Below are positions 17,703 to 27,252 of a DNA stretch of 37,543 nt, in pieces. Both the position numbers and the translations under genes were made by a program. Under the pieces are notes generated by a model. That model made no database searches. It worked only from the letters and a program-made list of their open reading frames with translations, and was not told the DNA's origin. Origin of the DNA: Burkholderiales bacterium (GTDB taxonomy: Bacteria > Pseudomonadota > Gammaproteobacteria > Burkholderiales > Burkholderiaceae_C); NCBI GenBank assembly GCA_947381415.1, contig CANCVB010000027.1:1-37543 (forward strand), in the 5' to 3' direction. The number at the start of each line of letters is the position of its first letter. Position 1 is the stretch's first letter.

Positions 17703-17993
17703 ATGGAAGACAAACCTTTCGAGACCCTGCCCGATGCTGCAGCGCTGCCCGCGCAGGCGCTCAGCAAATTGCGCTGGCGGTGTCGTCGGGGTTTGCTAGA
17801 GAACGACTTGTTTATCGAAAAATTTTTCAATCGACATGCGCACAGCATGACAGTGGGTCAGGCACGCAGCATGTATGCATTGATGGAATTGGCAGACAAC
17901 GATTTATTGGATGTATTTTTGGGCAGGCCCCACAACCAAGACATCGCACAACAAGAAGATGTGAAAGCGCTACTTAGCCTGATGCAGGCATGA
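17703..17993 (+). CDS. sdhE: FAD assembly factor SdhE
   Basis: Small protein (96 residues) that helps attach FAD covalently to SdhA. The defining motif RGxxE is present as RRGLLEND (R29-G30-L-L-E33), preceded by LSKLRWRC, and the rest folds as the expected small helical bundle (NDLFIEKFFNRH, then DNDLLDVFLGRP). It begins immediately after the sdhB stop. The first 18 residues, rich in Ala, Pro and acidic residues, are longer than in E. coli SdhE. The family was formerly called DUF339/YgfY. Confidence 0.95.
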   Translation: MEDKPFETLPDAAALPAQALSKLRWRCRRGLLENDLFIEKFFNRHAHSMTVGQARSMYALMELADNDLLDVFLGRPHNQDIAQQEDVKALLSLMQA

Positions 17994-18017
17994 CAACAAA
18001 TTAAACAGGAACAAACC

Positions 18018-19328
18018 ATGAAACTCGCCAACTATTCCGCTACGCTGTCGTTTAGCAACGGTACTCCCAGCGTCGATATTCCCGTTTACAACGGTTCGAT
18101 CGGCCCTGATGTGATGGACATTCGCAAGCTCTATGGCCAGACTGGCATGTTCACTTACGACCCAGGCTTCTTGTCTACTGCGTCCTGCCAGTCGGCGATC
18201 ACCTATATCGATGGTGACAAGGGCGAGTTGCTTTACCGTGGTTACCCCATCGAGCAATTGGCAACCAACTGTGATTTCTTGGAAACCTGCCATTTGCTCT
18301 TGTACGGAGAACTGCCCAACGCCCAACGCAAGCACGAGTTCACCCAAACCGTGACACACCACACCATGGTGCACGAACAAATGCAATTCTTCTTGCGCGG
18401 TTTCCGTCGCGATGCCCACCCCATGGCGGTGCTGACTGGCTTGGTCGGTGCTTTGTCGGCCTTCTACCACGACAGCACTGACATCAACAACCCTGAGCAC
18501 CGCGAAGTCGCGGCCATTCGCCTGATTGCCAAAATGCCCACCTTGGTGGCCATGGCCTATAAATACGGTGTCGGACAGCCCTTCCTTTATCCTCAAAACG
18601 ACTTGTCCTACGCCGGCAATTTCTTGCGCATGATGTTTGGCACACCTTGCGAACCCTATGTGGTCAACCCCGTGCTCGAGCGCGCCATGGACCGCATCTT
18701 CACCTTGCATGCCGACCACGAGCAAAACGCTTCCACCTCCACCGTTCGTTTGTGCGGTTCATCAGGCACCAACCCGTTCGCGGCCATCGCGGCTGGCGTG
18801 GCTTGCTTGTGGGGCCCTGCCCACGGCGGCGCCAATGAAGCCTGCTTGAACATGCTCGAAGAGATCCAAGCCAATGGCGGTATCGCCAAGGTGGGTGAAT
18901 TCATGGAGAAAGTCAAAGACAAAAACTCTGGTGTCAAACTGATGGGCTTTGGCCACCGCGTCTATAAAAACTACGATCCGCGCGCCAAGTTAATGCAAGA
19001 AACCTGTAACGAAGTCTTGCAAGAGCTAGGCTTGGAAAACGACCCCTTGTTCAAACTCGCCAAAGCCTTGGAAAAAATTGCATTGGAAGACGACTACTTT
19101 GTGTCGCGCAAACTCTACCCCAATGTGGACTTCTATTCCGGCATCGTGCAACGCGCTATCGGCATCCCCGTGAATTTGTTCACAGGTATTTTTGCTTTGG
19201 CTCGCACCGTGGGTTGGATTGCACAATTGAATGAAATGATTGGTGACCCTGAATACAAAATTGGGCGTCCTCGCCAGCTCTTCACCGGCTCGGTCAAGCG
19301 CGATGTGCCTGCACTGAACAAGCGGTAA
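18018..19328 (+). CDS. gltA: Citrate synthase (type II, hexameric form)
   Basis: Condenses acetyl-CoA and oxaloacetate into citrate. At 436 residues it matches the NADH-sensitive gram-negative form, with the N-terminal beta-domain starting [12 protein letters not shown]. Active-site strings are [13 protein letters not shown] followed by [15 protein letters not shown] (first histidine), [14 protein letters not shown] (second histidine) and the aspartate within [11 protein letters not shown]. It follows sdhE by 24 bases with Shine-Dalgarno CAGGA, so it is the last TCA gene of the sdh operon. No terminator is visible in the 54 bases before galU. Confidence 0.97.
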   Translation: MKLANYSATLSFSNGTPSVDIPVYNGSIGPDVMDIRKLYGQTGMFTYDPGFLSTASCQSAITYIDGDKGELLYRGYPIEQLATNCDFLETCHLLLYGELPNAQRKHEFTQTVTHHTMVHEQMQFFLRGFRRDAHPMAVLTGLVGALSAFYHDSTDINNPEHREVAAIRLIAKMPTLVAMAYKYGVGQPFLYPQNDLSYAGNFLRMMFGTPCEPYVVNPVLERAMDRIFTLHADHEQNASTSTVRLCGSSGTNPFAAIAAGVACLWGPAHGGANEACLNMLEEIQANGGIAKVGEFMEKVKDKNSGVKLMGFGHRVYKNYDPRAKLMQETCNEVLQELGLENDPLFKLAKALEKIALEDDYFVSRKLYPNVDFYSGIVQRAIGIPVNLFTGIFALARTVGWIAQLNEMIGDPEYKIGRPRQLFTGSVKRDVPALNKR

Positions 19329-19382
19329 ATTGTCATACGGGCTGGTTATAGTCGGCCACTTCCATAACGCTTGGGGATCGTC

Positions 19383-20252
19383 ATGACTGTTGTGCGTAAA
19401 GCTGTATTTCCCGTGGCGGGTTTGGGAACGCGCTTTCTTCCCGCAACCAAAGCCAGTCCCAAGGAAATGCTGTGTGTGGTCGATAAACCCCTCATTCAAT
19501 ATGCGGTTGAAGAAGCGGTTGAAGCGGGCATCACTGAAATGATTTTCGTGACCGGTCGCAGCAAGCGCAGCATTGAAGACCATTTCGACCGATCGTTTGA
19601 ACTTGAACACGAACTCGAAGCCAAGCACAAAACAGAATTGTTGAACTTGGTTCGCAATATCAAACCCGCCCATGTCAACTGCGTGTATGTGCGTCAACCT
19701 GAAGCATTGGGCTTAGGCCATGCCGTCAATTGCGCGGCTTCTTTGGTGGGCAATGAACCGTTTGCCGTGGTGCTTGCCGACGATTTGCTAGACCACCAAC
19801 CCGGTGTCTTGAAACAACTGGTGGGCTTGTATGAGCACTACCGAAGCTCGGTGGTGGCCGTGGAGACCATCTCGCCCGAGCAAAGCCGCTCCTATGGTGT
19901 GGTGGCAGGAAACAGCGCAGGCGAACGACTGACCAAGATGTCACAGATCGTGGAGAAACCCGCGCCTGAAAACGCCCCCTCCAACCTTGGTGTGGTGGGG
20001 CGTTATATCTTCACACCCAGCATTTTTCAACATATCTCGCAACTCAAACCTGGCGCTGGCGGCGAGTATCAATTGACAGATGCCATCCAAAGCTTGCTCA
20101 AGTTGGAGGCCGTGTACGCCTACGCTTACGAAGGTGTGCGCTACGACTGCGGCAGCAAATTGGGCTTTTTAAAAGCCACCGTTGAATTCGCCTTGCGCCA
20201 CCCCGAGACCGGTAGCGCATTCAAAGCCTATTTGAAAAACCTGGCCACCTGA
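19383..20252 (+). CDS. galU: UTP-glucose-1-phosphate uridylyltransferase
   Basis: Makes UDP-glucose from UTP and glucose-1-phosphate. I use the ATG at 19383 (289 residues, preceded by GGGGAT) rather than a TTG at 19371. Nucleotide-binding loop [20 protein letters not shown] is at 8-27. [39 protein letters not shown] and [13 protein letters not shown] are the further family blocks, with the C-terminal [15 protein letters not shown]. Its product feeds the convergent ugd gene, whose stop lies one base beyond its own. It could be read from the gltA transcript or from a weak local promoter (TATAGT at 19347). Confidence 0.96.
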   Translation: MTVVRKAVFPVAGLGTRFLPATKASPKEMLCVVDKPLIQYAVEEAVEAGITEMIFVTGRSKRSIEDHFDRSFELEHELEAKHKTELLNLVRNIKPAHVNCVYVRQPEALGLGHAVNCAASLVGNEPFAVVLADDLLDHQPGVLKQLVGLYEHYRSSVVAVETISPEQSRSYGVVAGNSAGERLTKMSQIVEKPAPENAPSNLGVVGRYIFTPSIFQHISQLKPGAGGEYQLTDAIQSLLKLEAVYAYAYEGVRYDCGSKLGFLKATVEFALRHPETGSAFKAYLKNLAT

Positions 20253-20253
20253 T

Positions 20254-21573
20254 TCAGCGGCCAATACCGAAATAATCGATACCGCGTTCACGCATGCGGG
20301 CGGGCTCATACAGGTTGCGGCCATCGAAAATCACCGGTGTCTTCAATGCCGATTTGATGCGCTCAAAATCAGGCACACGGAAATTTTTCCATTCGGTCAT
20401 GATGACCAAGGCATCTGCGCCCATCAAGGCAGTCTCTTTGGTGCCACACAACATCAGGTCGGGGCGGTCGCCATAAATATGCTGGGTTTCCTCCATGGCG
20501 GCGGGGTCAAAGGCTTGCACACGCGCACCGGCCTGCCAAAGCGCCTCCATCACGATCCGACTGGGGGCTTCCCGCATGTCGTCGGTATTGGGCTTGAAAG
20601 ACAAGCCCCACAAAGCAAATGTTTTGTTGTGTAAGTCGTCGTTGAAATAGCGCTTGATTTTTTCAAACACCACGTGTTTTTGCGCTTGGTTACGCGACTC
20701 CACCGCATTGAGTATCCAAGGCGCATACCCCAAACCTTCGGCAGTCTTGACCAAGGCACTGACATCCTTGGGGAAACAACTGCCACCATAGCCTGCGCCC
20801 GGGTAAATGAAGTGGTAACCAATGCGTTGGTCACTGCCTATGCCTTGGCGCACCGACTCGATGTCTGCGCCCACCAGTTCAGCGATATTGGCCATTTCAT
20901 TCATGAAACTGATTTTGGTTGCCAACATGCAATTGGCCGCGTATTTGGTCAGCTCGGCACTGCGCACATTCATGACAATCACTTTGTCATGGTTACGGTT
21001 GAAAGGCTCGTACAACTCACGCAACAGCTTTTCAGCCTTGGCACTTTCAGTACCGATGACAATGCGGTCAGGTCGTTGGCAGTCGGCGACAGCGGCGCCT
21101 TCCTTTAGGAACTCAGGGTTGGAAACCACATCAAAGCCAAAACTGACGCCACGCTCTTTCAAGGTATGGGCCACCATGGCCGTGACTTTGTCTGCGGTAC
21201 CCACAGGCACCGTGGATTTGTCCACAATCACGGTGTAGCTTGTCATATATGTGGCAATGGTTTTGGCCACAGCCAACACATACTGCAAATCCGCACTGCC
21301 GTCTTCATCAGGGGGTGTGCCCACTGCAATGAATTGCACTTCGCTTTGCTCGACAGCAGCTTTGGCGTCGGATGTGAACAACAAGCGGCCTTCTGCAAAA
21401 TTGCTTTTCACAATTGGCTCTAGGCCAGGTTCAAAAATAGGGATTTCACCTTTGCGTAAACGAGCCAGCTTGTTTTCATCAATATCGACGCAAGTCACAG
21501 TGTGTCCCGCATCTGCCAGCACTGCGCCTTGCACCAAGCCCACATAACCCGTCCCGAATACAGCAATTTTCAT
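20254..21573 (-). CDS. ugd: UDP-glucose 6-dehydrogenase
   Basis: Oxidises UDP-glucose twice with NAD to UDP-glucuronate, a precursor for capsule, exopolysaccharide or lipid A modification. Start chosen at the ATG at 21573 (439 residues). The NAD-binding fold opens with [19 protein letters not shown], followed by [21 protein letters not shown] and the catalytic cysteine in [29 protein letters not shown] and the C-terminal DGRNLYEP complete the family pattern. It follows rfbC by 54 bases on the same strand. In that gap a perfect TTGACA is seen on the minus strand (21615-21620), though no matching -10 is evident. Confidence 0.96.
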   Translation of the reverse strand: MKIAVFGTGYVGLVQGAVLADAGHTVTCVDIDENKLARLRKGEIPIFEPGLEPIVKSNFAEGRLLFTSDAKAAVEQSEVQFIAVGTPPDEDGSADLQYVLAVAKTIATYMTSYTVIVDKSTVPVGTADKVTAMVAHTLKERGVSFGFDVVSNPEFLKEGAAVADCQRPDRIVIGTESAKAEKLLRELYEPFNRNHDKVIVMNVRSAELTKYAANCMLATKISFMNEMANIAELVGADIESVRQGIGSDQRIGYHFIYPGAGYGGSCFPKDVSALVKTAEGLGYAPWILNAVESRNQAQKHVVFEKIKRYFNDDLHNKTFALWGLSFKPNTDDMREAPSRIVMEALWQAGARVQAFDPAAMEETQHIYGDRPDLMLCGTKETALMGADALVIMTEWKNFRVPDFERIKSALKTPVIFDGRNLYEPARMRERGIDYFGIGR

Positions 21574-21627
21574 AGTCAAATCAAAGTGAAAGAAACCATC
21601 TTATCGCCTGAATATGTCAAGGATTTG

Positions 21628-22179
21628 TCACACAAACACCTCGGCCTGGGCCAGGCTTGGGGCCTGGGCATCTTTGGCAGCAAGAACAGGCGGAGTTTGC
21701 AATGGCCAAGAGATGGCCAAACTGGGGTCATTCCATGCAATACAACGCTCATGCGCGGGCGCGTAGTAATCGGTGGTTTTGTATAAACATTCAGCGCTTT
21801 CACTCATGACCGCAAAGCCATGCGCAAATCCGGGTGGCACCCATAGCTGTCGCTTGTTCTCTGCACTCAGGCAGAGCCCGAACCATTGGCCAAAGTGAGG
21901 GGAAGAGCGGCGAATGTCCACCGCCACATCAAACACCTCACCCTCTGTCACCCGAACCAACTTGCCTTGCGTTTGCTGGAGTTGGTAATGCAAGCCTCTA
22001 ATCACGCCCCGGGCAGACCGGCTGTGGTTATCTTGCACGAAGGAAACATCCATCCCAGTGGCTTGGGCAAAGTCTTGGGCATTGAAACTTTCAAAGAAAA
22101 ATCCGCGCTCATCGCCAAAAACCTTGGGCTCCAATATCAGCACACCCGGCAATGGCGTGGTCACAACTCGGTAGGGCAT
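21628..22179 (-). CDS. rfbC: dTDP-4-dehydrorhamnose 3,5-epimerase
   Basis: RmlC isomerises dTDP-4-keto-6-deoxyglucose to the L-configured ketosugar in dTDP-L-rhamnose synthesis. From the ATG at 22179 it is 183 residues, the family size; the longer open frame to 22302 lies within rfbA. Family motifs are EPKVFGDERGFFFESFN (15-31), FVQDNHSRSARGVIRGLHYQ with the catalytic histidine, GEVFDVAVDIRRSSP, WVPPGFAHGFAV and TTDYYAPAHERCIAWNDP with the catalytic tyrosine. It starts five bases after the rfbA stop. Partner genes rfbB and rfbD are absent from the window. Confidence 0.95.
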   Translation of the reverse strand: MPYRVVTTPLPGVLILEPKVFGDERGFFFESFNAQDFAQATGMDVSFVQDNHSRSARGVIRGLHYQLQQTQGKLVRVTEGEVFDVAVDIRRSSPHFGQWFGLCLSAENKRQLWVPPGFAHGFAVMSESAECLYKTTDYYAPAHERCIAWNDPSLAISWPLQTPPVLAAKDAQAPSLAQAEVFV

Positions 22180-22184
22180 GGTGG

Positions 22185-23057
22185 TTATTTCAACAATGAC
22201 AAGAGGTACTGACCATAGGCATTTTTGGCCAAGGGCTCGGCAAGTTGTTGCAAGCTTTGTGCATCGATCCAAGCTTGGTGAAAAGCGATTTCTTCTGGGC
22301 ATGCCACCATCAGCCCTTGGCGTTTTTGCAAAGTGGCAATGAAGCTTGACGCCTCCATCAAACTGTCATGGGTCCCTGTATCCAGCCAAGCGAAACCTCG
22401 CCCCATGATTTCCACCTCAAGTTGACCCATCTCTAAGTAGCGCTGGTTGACATCTGTGATTTCTAATTCGCCACGCGCAGAAGGTTGGATAGAAGTTGCA
22501 ATATCACAGACTTGTTCGTCATAAAAATACAAACCCGTTACCGCATAGTTGGACTTGGGCTGGGTAGGTTTTTCTTCGATGCTCAAGGCGTGTTGCTGAC
22601 TGTCAAATGCCACCACGCCATAGCGCTCGGGGTCTTGCACGCGGTAGGCAAAGACGGTTGCACCGTGCTGACGCTTGTTCGCATTTTGCAACTGTTTCAC
22701 CAAATCATGACCGTAAAAAATGTTGTCCCCCAGCACCAAAGCGCTGGGTTGATGGTTGATAAATTGTTTGCCAATCGTGAAGGCTTGCGCCAAGCCATCG
22801 GGACTGGGTTGCACCGCGTACGTGATATGCATACCCCATTGAGAACCATCACCCAGCAAGTCGGTAAAACGCGGCAGGTCTTGGGGCGTTGAAATCAGCA
22901 AAACCTCGCGAATACCACTGAGCATGAGTGTCGTCAGTGGGTAGTACACCATGGGCTTGTCGTACACCGGCATGAGTTGTTTGCTGACGGCTTGTGTCAC
23001 AGGGTACAGGCGAGAGCCCGAACCGCCCGCCAAAATAATGCCTTTGCGTGGGTGCAT
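22185..23057 (-). CDS. rfbA: Glucose-1-phosphate thymidylyltransferase
   Basis: RmlA makes dTDP-glucose from dTTP and glucose-1-phosphate, the entry to dTDP-rhamnose. The 290 residues show the nucleotide-binding loop [16 protein letters not shown] (6-21), [17 protein letters not shown], the metal-binding region [41 protein letters not shown] and [19 protein letters not shown]. It is the first gene of a leftward rfbA-rfbC-ugd unit and diverges from leuC across 97 bases. The family is certain; the block seems foreign to the surrounding housekeeping order. Confidence 0.96.
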   Translation of the reverse strand: MHPRKGIILAGGSGSRLYPVTQAVSKQLMPVYDKPMVYYPLTTLMLSGIREVLLISTPQDLPRFTDLLGDGSQWGMHITYAVQPSPDGLAQAFTIGKQFINHQPSALVLGDNIFYGHDLVKQLQNANKRQHGATVFAYRVQDPERYGVVAFDSQQHALSIEEKPTQPKSNYAVTGLYFYDEQVCDIATSIQPSARGELEITDVNQRYLEMGQLEVEIMGRGFAWLDTGTHDSLMEASSFIATLQKRQGLMVACPEEIAFHQAWIDAQSLQQLAEPLAKNAYGQYLLSLLK

Positions 23058-23091
23058 ACAGAAATATTTGCTATTTGTACAAGGGAGAGAG

Positions 23092-23120
23092 TTTATCTAA
23101 CCGGGATAACTGCCTAAAAT
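23092..23120 (+). promoter_or_regulatory. Candidate promoter of the leu operon
   Basis: TTTATC (23092-23097) and TAAAAT (23115-23120) stand 17 bases apart, 34 bases before the leuC ATG. The -35 match is only moderate. I looked for a leucine-rich leader peptide in 23058-23154 and found none. Confidence 0.4.
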
Positions 23121-23154
23121 CTACCCCTTTGCCACTTTGAGGCCAGGAACCCGC

Positions 23155-24576
23155 ATGGGACGCACGCTTTACGACAAGATTTGGGACGAACACGTCGTCC
23201 ATACCGAGGAAGACGGCACCGCCGTTTTGTACATCGATCGCCACTTGGTGCACGAAGTCACCAGCCCGCAGGCCTTTGAAGGCATACGCGTGGCCAAGCG
23301 CCAAATTTGGCGCACCAGCTCCATCGTGGCGACTGCCGACCACAACACGCCCACCACCGGCTGGGAACTGGGCTACGACGGCATCACCGACCCGATCAGC
23401 AAAGCCCAAATCACCACCTTGGACGACAACATCCGCGAATTTGGCGCAGCCGCCTTTTTCCCGTTCATGTCCAAGCGCCAAGGCATTGTGCATGTGATTG
23501 GCCCAGAAAACGGCGCCACACTGCCCGGCATGACGGTGGTGTGTGGCGACTCGCACACCTCCACCCATGGCGCGTTTGGCGCATTGGCGCACGGCATTGG
23601 CACCTCCGAGGTCGAGCATGTCATGGCCACGCAAACCTTGTTGGCCAAAAAAGCGAAAAACATGTTGGTGAAAGTCGATGGGGCACTTGGCAAAGGTGTG
23701 ACCGCCAAAGACATCGTGCTCGCCATCATCGGCAAGATCGGCACTGCTGGTGGCACTGGCTACACCATCGAGTTTGCGGGCACCGCGATTCGCGCTCTCA
23801 GCATGGAAGGCCGCATGACGGTGTGCAACATGGCCATCGAAGCCGGTGCCCGCGCAGGTTTGGTGGCGGTGGACGAGAAAACCATCGCTTATGTGAAGGG
23901 TCGCCCCCTGGCACCCACGGGTGTGGAATGGGACCAAGCCGTGGCCTATTGGCAGACGCTGCACTCGGACGCCGATGCGACATTTGACGCAGTGGTTCAA
24001 CTCGACGCGGCGCAGATTGCGCCGCAAGTCACCTGGGGCACCTCGCCTGAAATGGTGCTCTCTGTGCTTGACCGCGTGCCCGACCCCGACCGCGAAAAAG
24101 ACGCCAACAAACGCGACGCCATTGAGCGTGCCTTGTCCTACATGGGCTTGGAACCAGGCAAGGCCTTGAACGATGTGTTCGTGGACAAGGTGTTCATCGG
24201 GTCGTGCACCAACAGCCGCATCGAAGACATGCGCGAAGCCGCTGCGGTGGTGAAAAAGCTGGGCCAAAAAGTGGCCAAGAACATCAAGCTCGCCATGGTG
24301 GTGCCAGGCTCGGGTTTGGTCAAAGCCCAGGCTGAGCAAGAGGGTTTGCATGAGATTTTCAAAGCCGCTGGTTTTGAGTGGCGCGAACCTGGTTGCTCCA
24401 TGTGCCTGGCCATGAACGCCGACAAACTGGAACCCGGTGAGCGCTGCGCCTCCACCTCCAACCGCAATTTCGAAGGACGACAAGGCAATGGTGGACGCAC
24501 CCATCTGGTGAGCCCCGCCATGGCTGCCGCCGCCGCCATCCACGGTCACTTTGTTGACGTGCGCCAGTTCAGCTGA
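23155..24576 (+). CDS. leuC: 3-isopropylmalate dehydratase large subunit
   Basis: Isomerises 2-isopropylmalate to 3-isopropylmalate in leucine synthesis, together with LeuD, using a [4Fe-4S] cluster. Start chosen at the ATG at 23155 (473 residues; [15 protein letters not shown] is the family start, with AGGAAC before it) rather than the upstream TTG at 23137. Cluster cysteines lie in [13 protein letters not shown] and [11 protein letters not shown]. Other aconitase-superfamily strings are [22 protein letters not shown] and [12 protein letters not shown]. First gene of leuC-leuD-leuB, eight bases before leuD. Confidence 0.97.
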   Translation: MGRTLYDKIWDEHVVHTEEDGTAVLYIDRHLVHEVTSPQAFEGIRVAKRQIWRTSSIVATADHNTPTTGWELGYDGITDPISKAQITTLDDNIREFGAAAFFPFMSKRQGIVHVIGPENGATLPGMTVVCGDSHTSTHGAFGALAHGIGTSEVEHVMATQTLLAKKAKNMLVKVDGALGKGVTAKDIVLAIIGKIGTAGGTGYTIEFAGTAIRALSMEGRMTVCNMAIEAGARAGLVAVDEKTIAYVKGRPLAPTGVEWDQAVAYWQTLHSDADATFDAVVQLDAAQIAPQVTWGTSPEMVLSVLDRVPDPDREKDANKRDAIERALSYMGLEPGKALNDVFVDKVFIGSCTNSRIEDMREAAAVVKKLGQKVAKNIKLAMVVPGSGLVKAQAEQEGLHEIFKAAGFEWREPGCSMCLAMNADKLEPGERCASTSNRNFEGRQGNGGRTHLVSPAMAAAAAIHGHFVDVRQFS

Positions 24577-24584
24577 AAGACACC

Positions 24585-25244
24585 ATGCAAACATTCACCG
24601 TACACCAAGGCTTGGTCGCCCCCATGGACCGCGAGAACGTGGACACCGACGCCATCATCCCCAAGCAGTTTTTGAAGTCCATCAAAAAAACAGGCTTCGG
24701 CCCCAATTTGTTTGACGAATGGCGTTACCTGGACAAAGGCGAACCAGGCCAAGACCCCGCCACGCGCCGCCCCAACCCCGACTTTGTGCTGAACCTGCCC
24801 CGCTACCAAGGCGCATCCATTTTGTTGGCGCGCAAAAACTTCGGCTGTGGATCGTCCCGTGAGCACGCGCCCTGGGCCTTGGACCAATATGGGTTCCGCA
24901 CCATCTTGGCCCCCAGTTTTGCCGACATCTTTTTCAACAACAGCTTCAAAAACGGCTTGCTGCCCATCGTATTGCCCGAAGCCGCCATCGCCCATTTGTT
25001 CGATGAATGCCTGGCCTTTCCTGGCTACCAACTCACGGTGGACCTGGAGCGCCAAGTGGTGGTGCGGCCCCAAGGCGAAGAAATTCCGTTTGAGGTGCAA
25101 GCCTTTCGCCGCTACTGCCTCATGAACGGCTTGGACGACATTGGCCTCACGCTCAAACACGCCGACAAAATCCGTTCTTTTGAAGCCGCCCGTTTGGCCT
25201 CCAAGCCTTGGCTGGCCCACACCATGACAGAAAGCAATCCATGA
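24585..25244 (+). CDS. leuD: 3-isopropylmalate dehydratase small subunit
   Basis: Swivelling-domain partner of LeuC. At 219 residues it is the longer LeuD type. The signature is complete: [25 protein letters not shown] near the start, [21 protein letters not shown] (about 72-91) forming the substrate-recognition loop, and [21 protein letters not shown]. It follows leuC by eight bases and overlaps the leuB start by four (ATGA), showing translational coupling. The small entericidin-like gene that in some relatives lies between leuC and leuD is absent. Confidence 0.96.
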   Translation: MQTFTVHQGLVAPMDRENVDTDAIIPKQFLKSIKKTGFGPNLFDEWRYLDKGEPGQDPATRRPNPDFVLNLPRYQGASILLARKNFGCGSSREHAPWALDQYGFRTILAPSFADIFFNNSFKNGLLPIVLPEAAIAHLFDECLAFPGYQLTVDLERQVVVRPQGEEIPFEVQAFRRYCLMNGLDDIGLTLKHADKIRSFEAARLASKPWLAHTMTESNP

Positions 25245-26314
25245 AAATCGCAATCCTCCCCGGTGATGGCATCGGCACCGAAATCGTCGCTGAAGCCGTC
25301 AAAGTCCTGAACGTGTTGGACATGAAGTTCGAGATGGAAACCGCCTTGGTCGGTGGTGCCGCTTATGACGCCCATGGCCACCCCCTGCCCGACAGCACCT
25401 TGAAACTGGCCAAAGAAGCCGATGCGATTTTGTTTGGCGCAGTGGGCGATTGGAAATACGACACCTTGGACCGTCCCTTGCGCCCCGAGCAAGCCATTTT
25501 GGGTTTGCGCAAAAACCTGGGGCTGTTCGCCAACTTTCGCCCTGCTATTTGTTACAAAGAGCTGGTCAATGCCTCCAGCCTCAAGCCCGAGTTGGTGGCG
25601 GGTTTGGACATCCTCATCATCCGTGAACTCACAGGGGACATTTACTTTGGCCAGCCGCGTGGCCGCCGAGTCTCGCCCGATGGCGCTTTCGCTGGTGCCG
25701 AGGAAGCCTTTGACACCATGCGCTACACCCGACCCGAGGTGGAGCGCATTGCCCGCGTGGCCTTTGAAGCCGCCCGCAAGCGCAGCAAGCGTGTGACCAG
25801 CGTGGACAAGGCCAATGTGCTGGAGACTTTCCAGTTTTGGAAAGACATCGTCACCGAGGTGCACAAGGACTACCCCGATGTGGCGCTGGACCACATGTAC
25901 GTGGACAACGCCGCCATGCAATTGGTGAAAGAGCCCAAGCGCTTTGACGTGGTGGTGACGGGCAATATGTTTGGCGACATCTTGAGTGATGAAGCATCGA
26001 TGCTGACCGGCTCCATTGGCATGCTGCCTTCGGCATCCTTGAACGCCAGTAGCCAGGGCTTGTACGAACCCAGCCACGGCAGTGCGCCTGACATTGCGGG
26101 CAAAGGCATTGCCAACCCGCTGGCCACCATCCTGTCTGCCGCGATGATGCTGCGCTTCAGCTTGAACCAAGAAGCGGCCGCGCTGCGCATTGAAGAGGCC
26201 GTGAAAACAGTGCTGGCCCAAGGCTTTCGCACTGGCGACATCTACAGCGATGGCACGACCAAGGTGAGCACGGCCCAAATGGGCGAAGCGGTGGTCAAGG
26301 CTTTGCGTTCATGA
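25241..26314 (+). CDS. leuB: 3-isopropylmalate dehydrogenase
   Basis: Oxidative decarboxylation of 3-isopropylmalate with NAD, third leucine-specific step. Start chosen at the ATG at 25241 overlapping the leuD stop (357 residues, [16 protein letters not shown]). Catalytic and substrate residues are seen in [30 protein letters not shown] (tyrosine), [15 protein letters not shown] (lysine) and [29 protein letters not shown] (metal aspartates), with the NAD site [18 protein letters not shown]. The stop overlaps the following short-chain dehydrogenase by four bases. Confidence 0.97.
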   Translation: MKIAILPGDGIGTEIVAEAVKVLNVLDMKFEMETALVGGAAYDAHGHPLPDSTLKLAKEADAILFGAVGDWKYDTLDRPLRPEQAILGLRKNLGLFANFRPAICYKELVNASSLKPELVAGLDILIIRELTGDIYFGQPRGRRVSPDGAFAGAEEAFDTMRYTRPEVERIARVAFEAARKRSKRVTSVDKANVLETFQFWKDIVTEVHKDYPDVALDHMYVDNAAMQLVKEPKRFDVVVTGNMFGDILSDEASMLTGSIGMLPSASLNASSQGLYEPSHGSAPDIAGKGIANPLATILSAAMMLRFSLNQEAAALRIEEAVKTVLAQGFRTGDIYSDGTTKVSTAQMGEAVVKALRS

Positions 26315-27105
26315 CACCGTCTGCCTTTCAATTTGATGCAGCGAATGCGTTTTCACTTCAAGGCCAAACCGCCATCATCACAGGCGGCGCCAAAGGCATA
26401 GGGGCAGCTGTAGCCAAAGGCATGGCGCAATCAGGCGCGCATATCGCCCTCTTTGACAATGATGCCGAGGCCGTTCATGCGCAGGCCACCCACTTAACAG
26501 CCCTAGGTTTTACCGCACACGCCTACACCGTTGATGTCACTGACGAGCACAGCATTGAGGTTGCCATGCAATCGGTGGTGCAGCGCAGCGGTCGCATTGA
26601 CTGCTTGTTCAACAACGCGGGCTTGGCCATTCGTCAACCATCTCTGACGCTGTCGCTGGAGGACTGGGAAAAGGTGCTGGACGTCAATTTGACGGGCGTG
26701 TTCTTGTGCGCAAGATTGGCTGCGCGTCACATGGTCGCACGTCAAAGCGGATGCATCATCAACACCGCCTCCATCATGGGCTTGTCGGGTGGTGGGCTGT
26801 ACCCGAACATTTCCTACCAATCAACCAAAGGCGCGGTCGTCAACCTCACCCGCTCACTGGCGGTGGAATGGGCACGCGAGGGTATCCGTGTGAATGCGAT
26901 TGCCCCCACCTGGGTTCACACCGATTTCATCAAACCCTTGACGGATAAGCCCGAACTGTTAAACAAGCTGCATGCCATGACACCCATGGGACGCATCGCT
27001 CAGGTTGATGAGATCGTGGGTGGTGTGATTTACCTGGCCAGCCCTGCGGCCGGCATGGTGACAGGCCACACACTTGCCATCGATGGTGGTTTTTTGGCGC
27101 AGTAA
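26311..27105 (+). CDS. Short-chain dehydrogenase/reductase of unknown substrate
   Basis: A 264-residue classical SDR. It has the cofactor loop [12 protein letters not shown] (about 25-36), NNAG (about 101-104), the catalytic serine in [11 protein letters not shown], the YxxxK pair in [11 protein letters not shown] and the C-terminal [10 protein letters not shown]. The first acidic residue after the cofactor fold (FDNDAE) suggests NAD preference. It resembles FabG-like, gluconate 5-dehydrogenase-like and other sugar-alcohol dehydrogenases, and sequence alone does not separate these. It overlaps leuB by four bases (ATGA), so it is co-translated with the leucine genes, although no step in leucine or aspartate-family synthesis needs such an enzyme. 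It ends 22 bases before the asd leader peptide. Confidence 0.85.
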   Translation: MTPSAFQFDAANAFSLQGQTAIITGGAKGIGAAVAKGMAQSGAHIALFDNDAEAVHAQATHLTALGFTAHAYTVDVTDEHSIEVAMQSVVQRSGRIDCLFNNAGLAIRQPSLTLSLEDWEKVLDVNLTGVFLCARLAARHMVARQSGCIINTASIMGLSGGGLYPNISYQSTKGAVVNLTRSLAVEWAREGIRVNAIAPTWVHTDFIKPLTDKPELLNKLHAMTPMGRIAQVDEIVGGVIYLASPAAGMVTGHTLAIDGGFLAQ

Positions 27106-27120
27106 AACCAAGGTTAGAAT
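27094..27120 (+). promoter_or_regulatory. Candidate promoter of the asd leader transcript
   Basis: TAGAAT (27115-27120) is a good -10 hexamer. TTGGCG (27094-27099) is a possible -35 with a short 15-base spacer, inside the end of the upstream dehydrogenase gene. The -10 ends seven bases before the leader-peptide ATG, so transcription would start at about the ATG itself. Confidence 0.45.
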
Positions 27121-27127
27121 ATTTTCC

Positions 27128-27178
27128 ATGTTAATCGCGACAACCACTGTGACCAAAACCACCAAGACAAGCACTTGA
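27128..27178 (+). CDS. Threonine/lysine-rich leader peptide upstream of asd (putative)
   Basis: A 16-codon open frame reading MLIATTTVTKTTKTST then TGA. Eight of 16 residues are threonine and two are lysine, the amino acids whose synthesis runs through Asd. This composition and position, 74 bases before the asd ATG and followed by several inverted repeats, are what is expected of an attenuation leader peptide, comparable in idea to the E. coli thr leader. There is no strong Shine-Dalgarno at normal spacing; AAGG is 14 bases away. The -10 hexamer ends seven bases before the ATG, so initiation may be leaderless. The stop codon lies within the right arm of the first hairpin. It is too short for standard gene finders. 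Not proven; expression and conservation are untested. Confidence 0.6.
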   Translation: MLIATTTVTKTTKTST

Positions 27179-27247
27179 TGGTTTAGGTTCGTCGCGCCCT
27201 TCCCGGCCAGACGAGCCGGGGATCAAGAACATATTGATTGAAAGGGC
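27136..27247 (+). promoter_or_regulatory. Putative attenuator RNA of asd with Shine-Dalgarno-sequestering fold
   Basis: Hairpin A: 27156-27166 pairs with 27174-27184 (10 of 11 positions, seven-base loop), covering the last leader codons. Stem B: CGCGACAACC (27136-27145) pairs with 27186-27196 (GGTT, one bulged C, GTCGCG) and encloses hairpin A. Stem C: CCCGGC (27202-27207) with GCCGGG (27215-27220). Stem D: ATCAA (27222-27226) with TTGAT (27234-27238). GCCCTT (27196-27201) is the exact complement of AAGGGC (27242-27247), the asd ribosome binding site, and this pairing would enclose C and D. Rival pairings exist, for example TCGTC (27189-27193) with GACGA (27210-27214). No U-run follows, so control would be of translation rather than termination. 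By-eye folding only. Confidence 0.5.
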
Positions 27248-27252
27248 ACCCA

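Noticed and set aside
23058..23154. Leucine leader peptide before leuC
   Set aside because: No short frame with several Leu codons is present in this gap.
23071..24594. Open frame of 507 codons on the minus strand
   Set aside because: Mirror of leuC in the complementary reading frame, with His/Gly/Val-rich composition and no recognisable domain.
25112..26278. Open frame of 388 codons on the minus strand
   Set aside because: Antisense to leuB with the same mirrored composition; no start signal and no motif.
27201..27221. GC-rich hairpin CCCGGC/GCCGGG read as a Rho-independent terminator
   Set aside because: The bases after it are GATCAAGAAC, with no U-run. It is kept only as part of the proposed translational attenuator.
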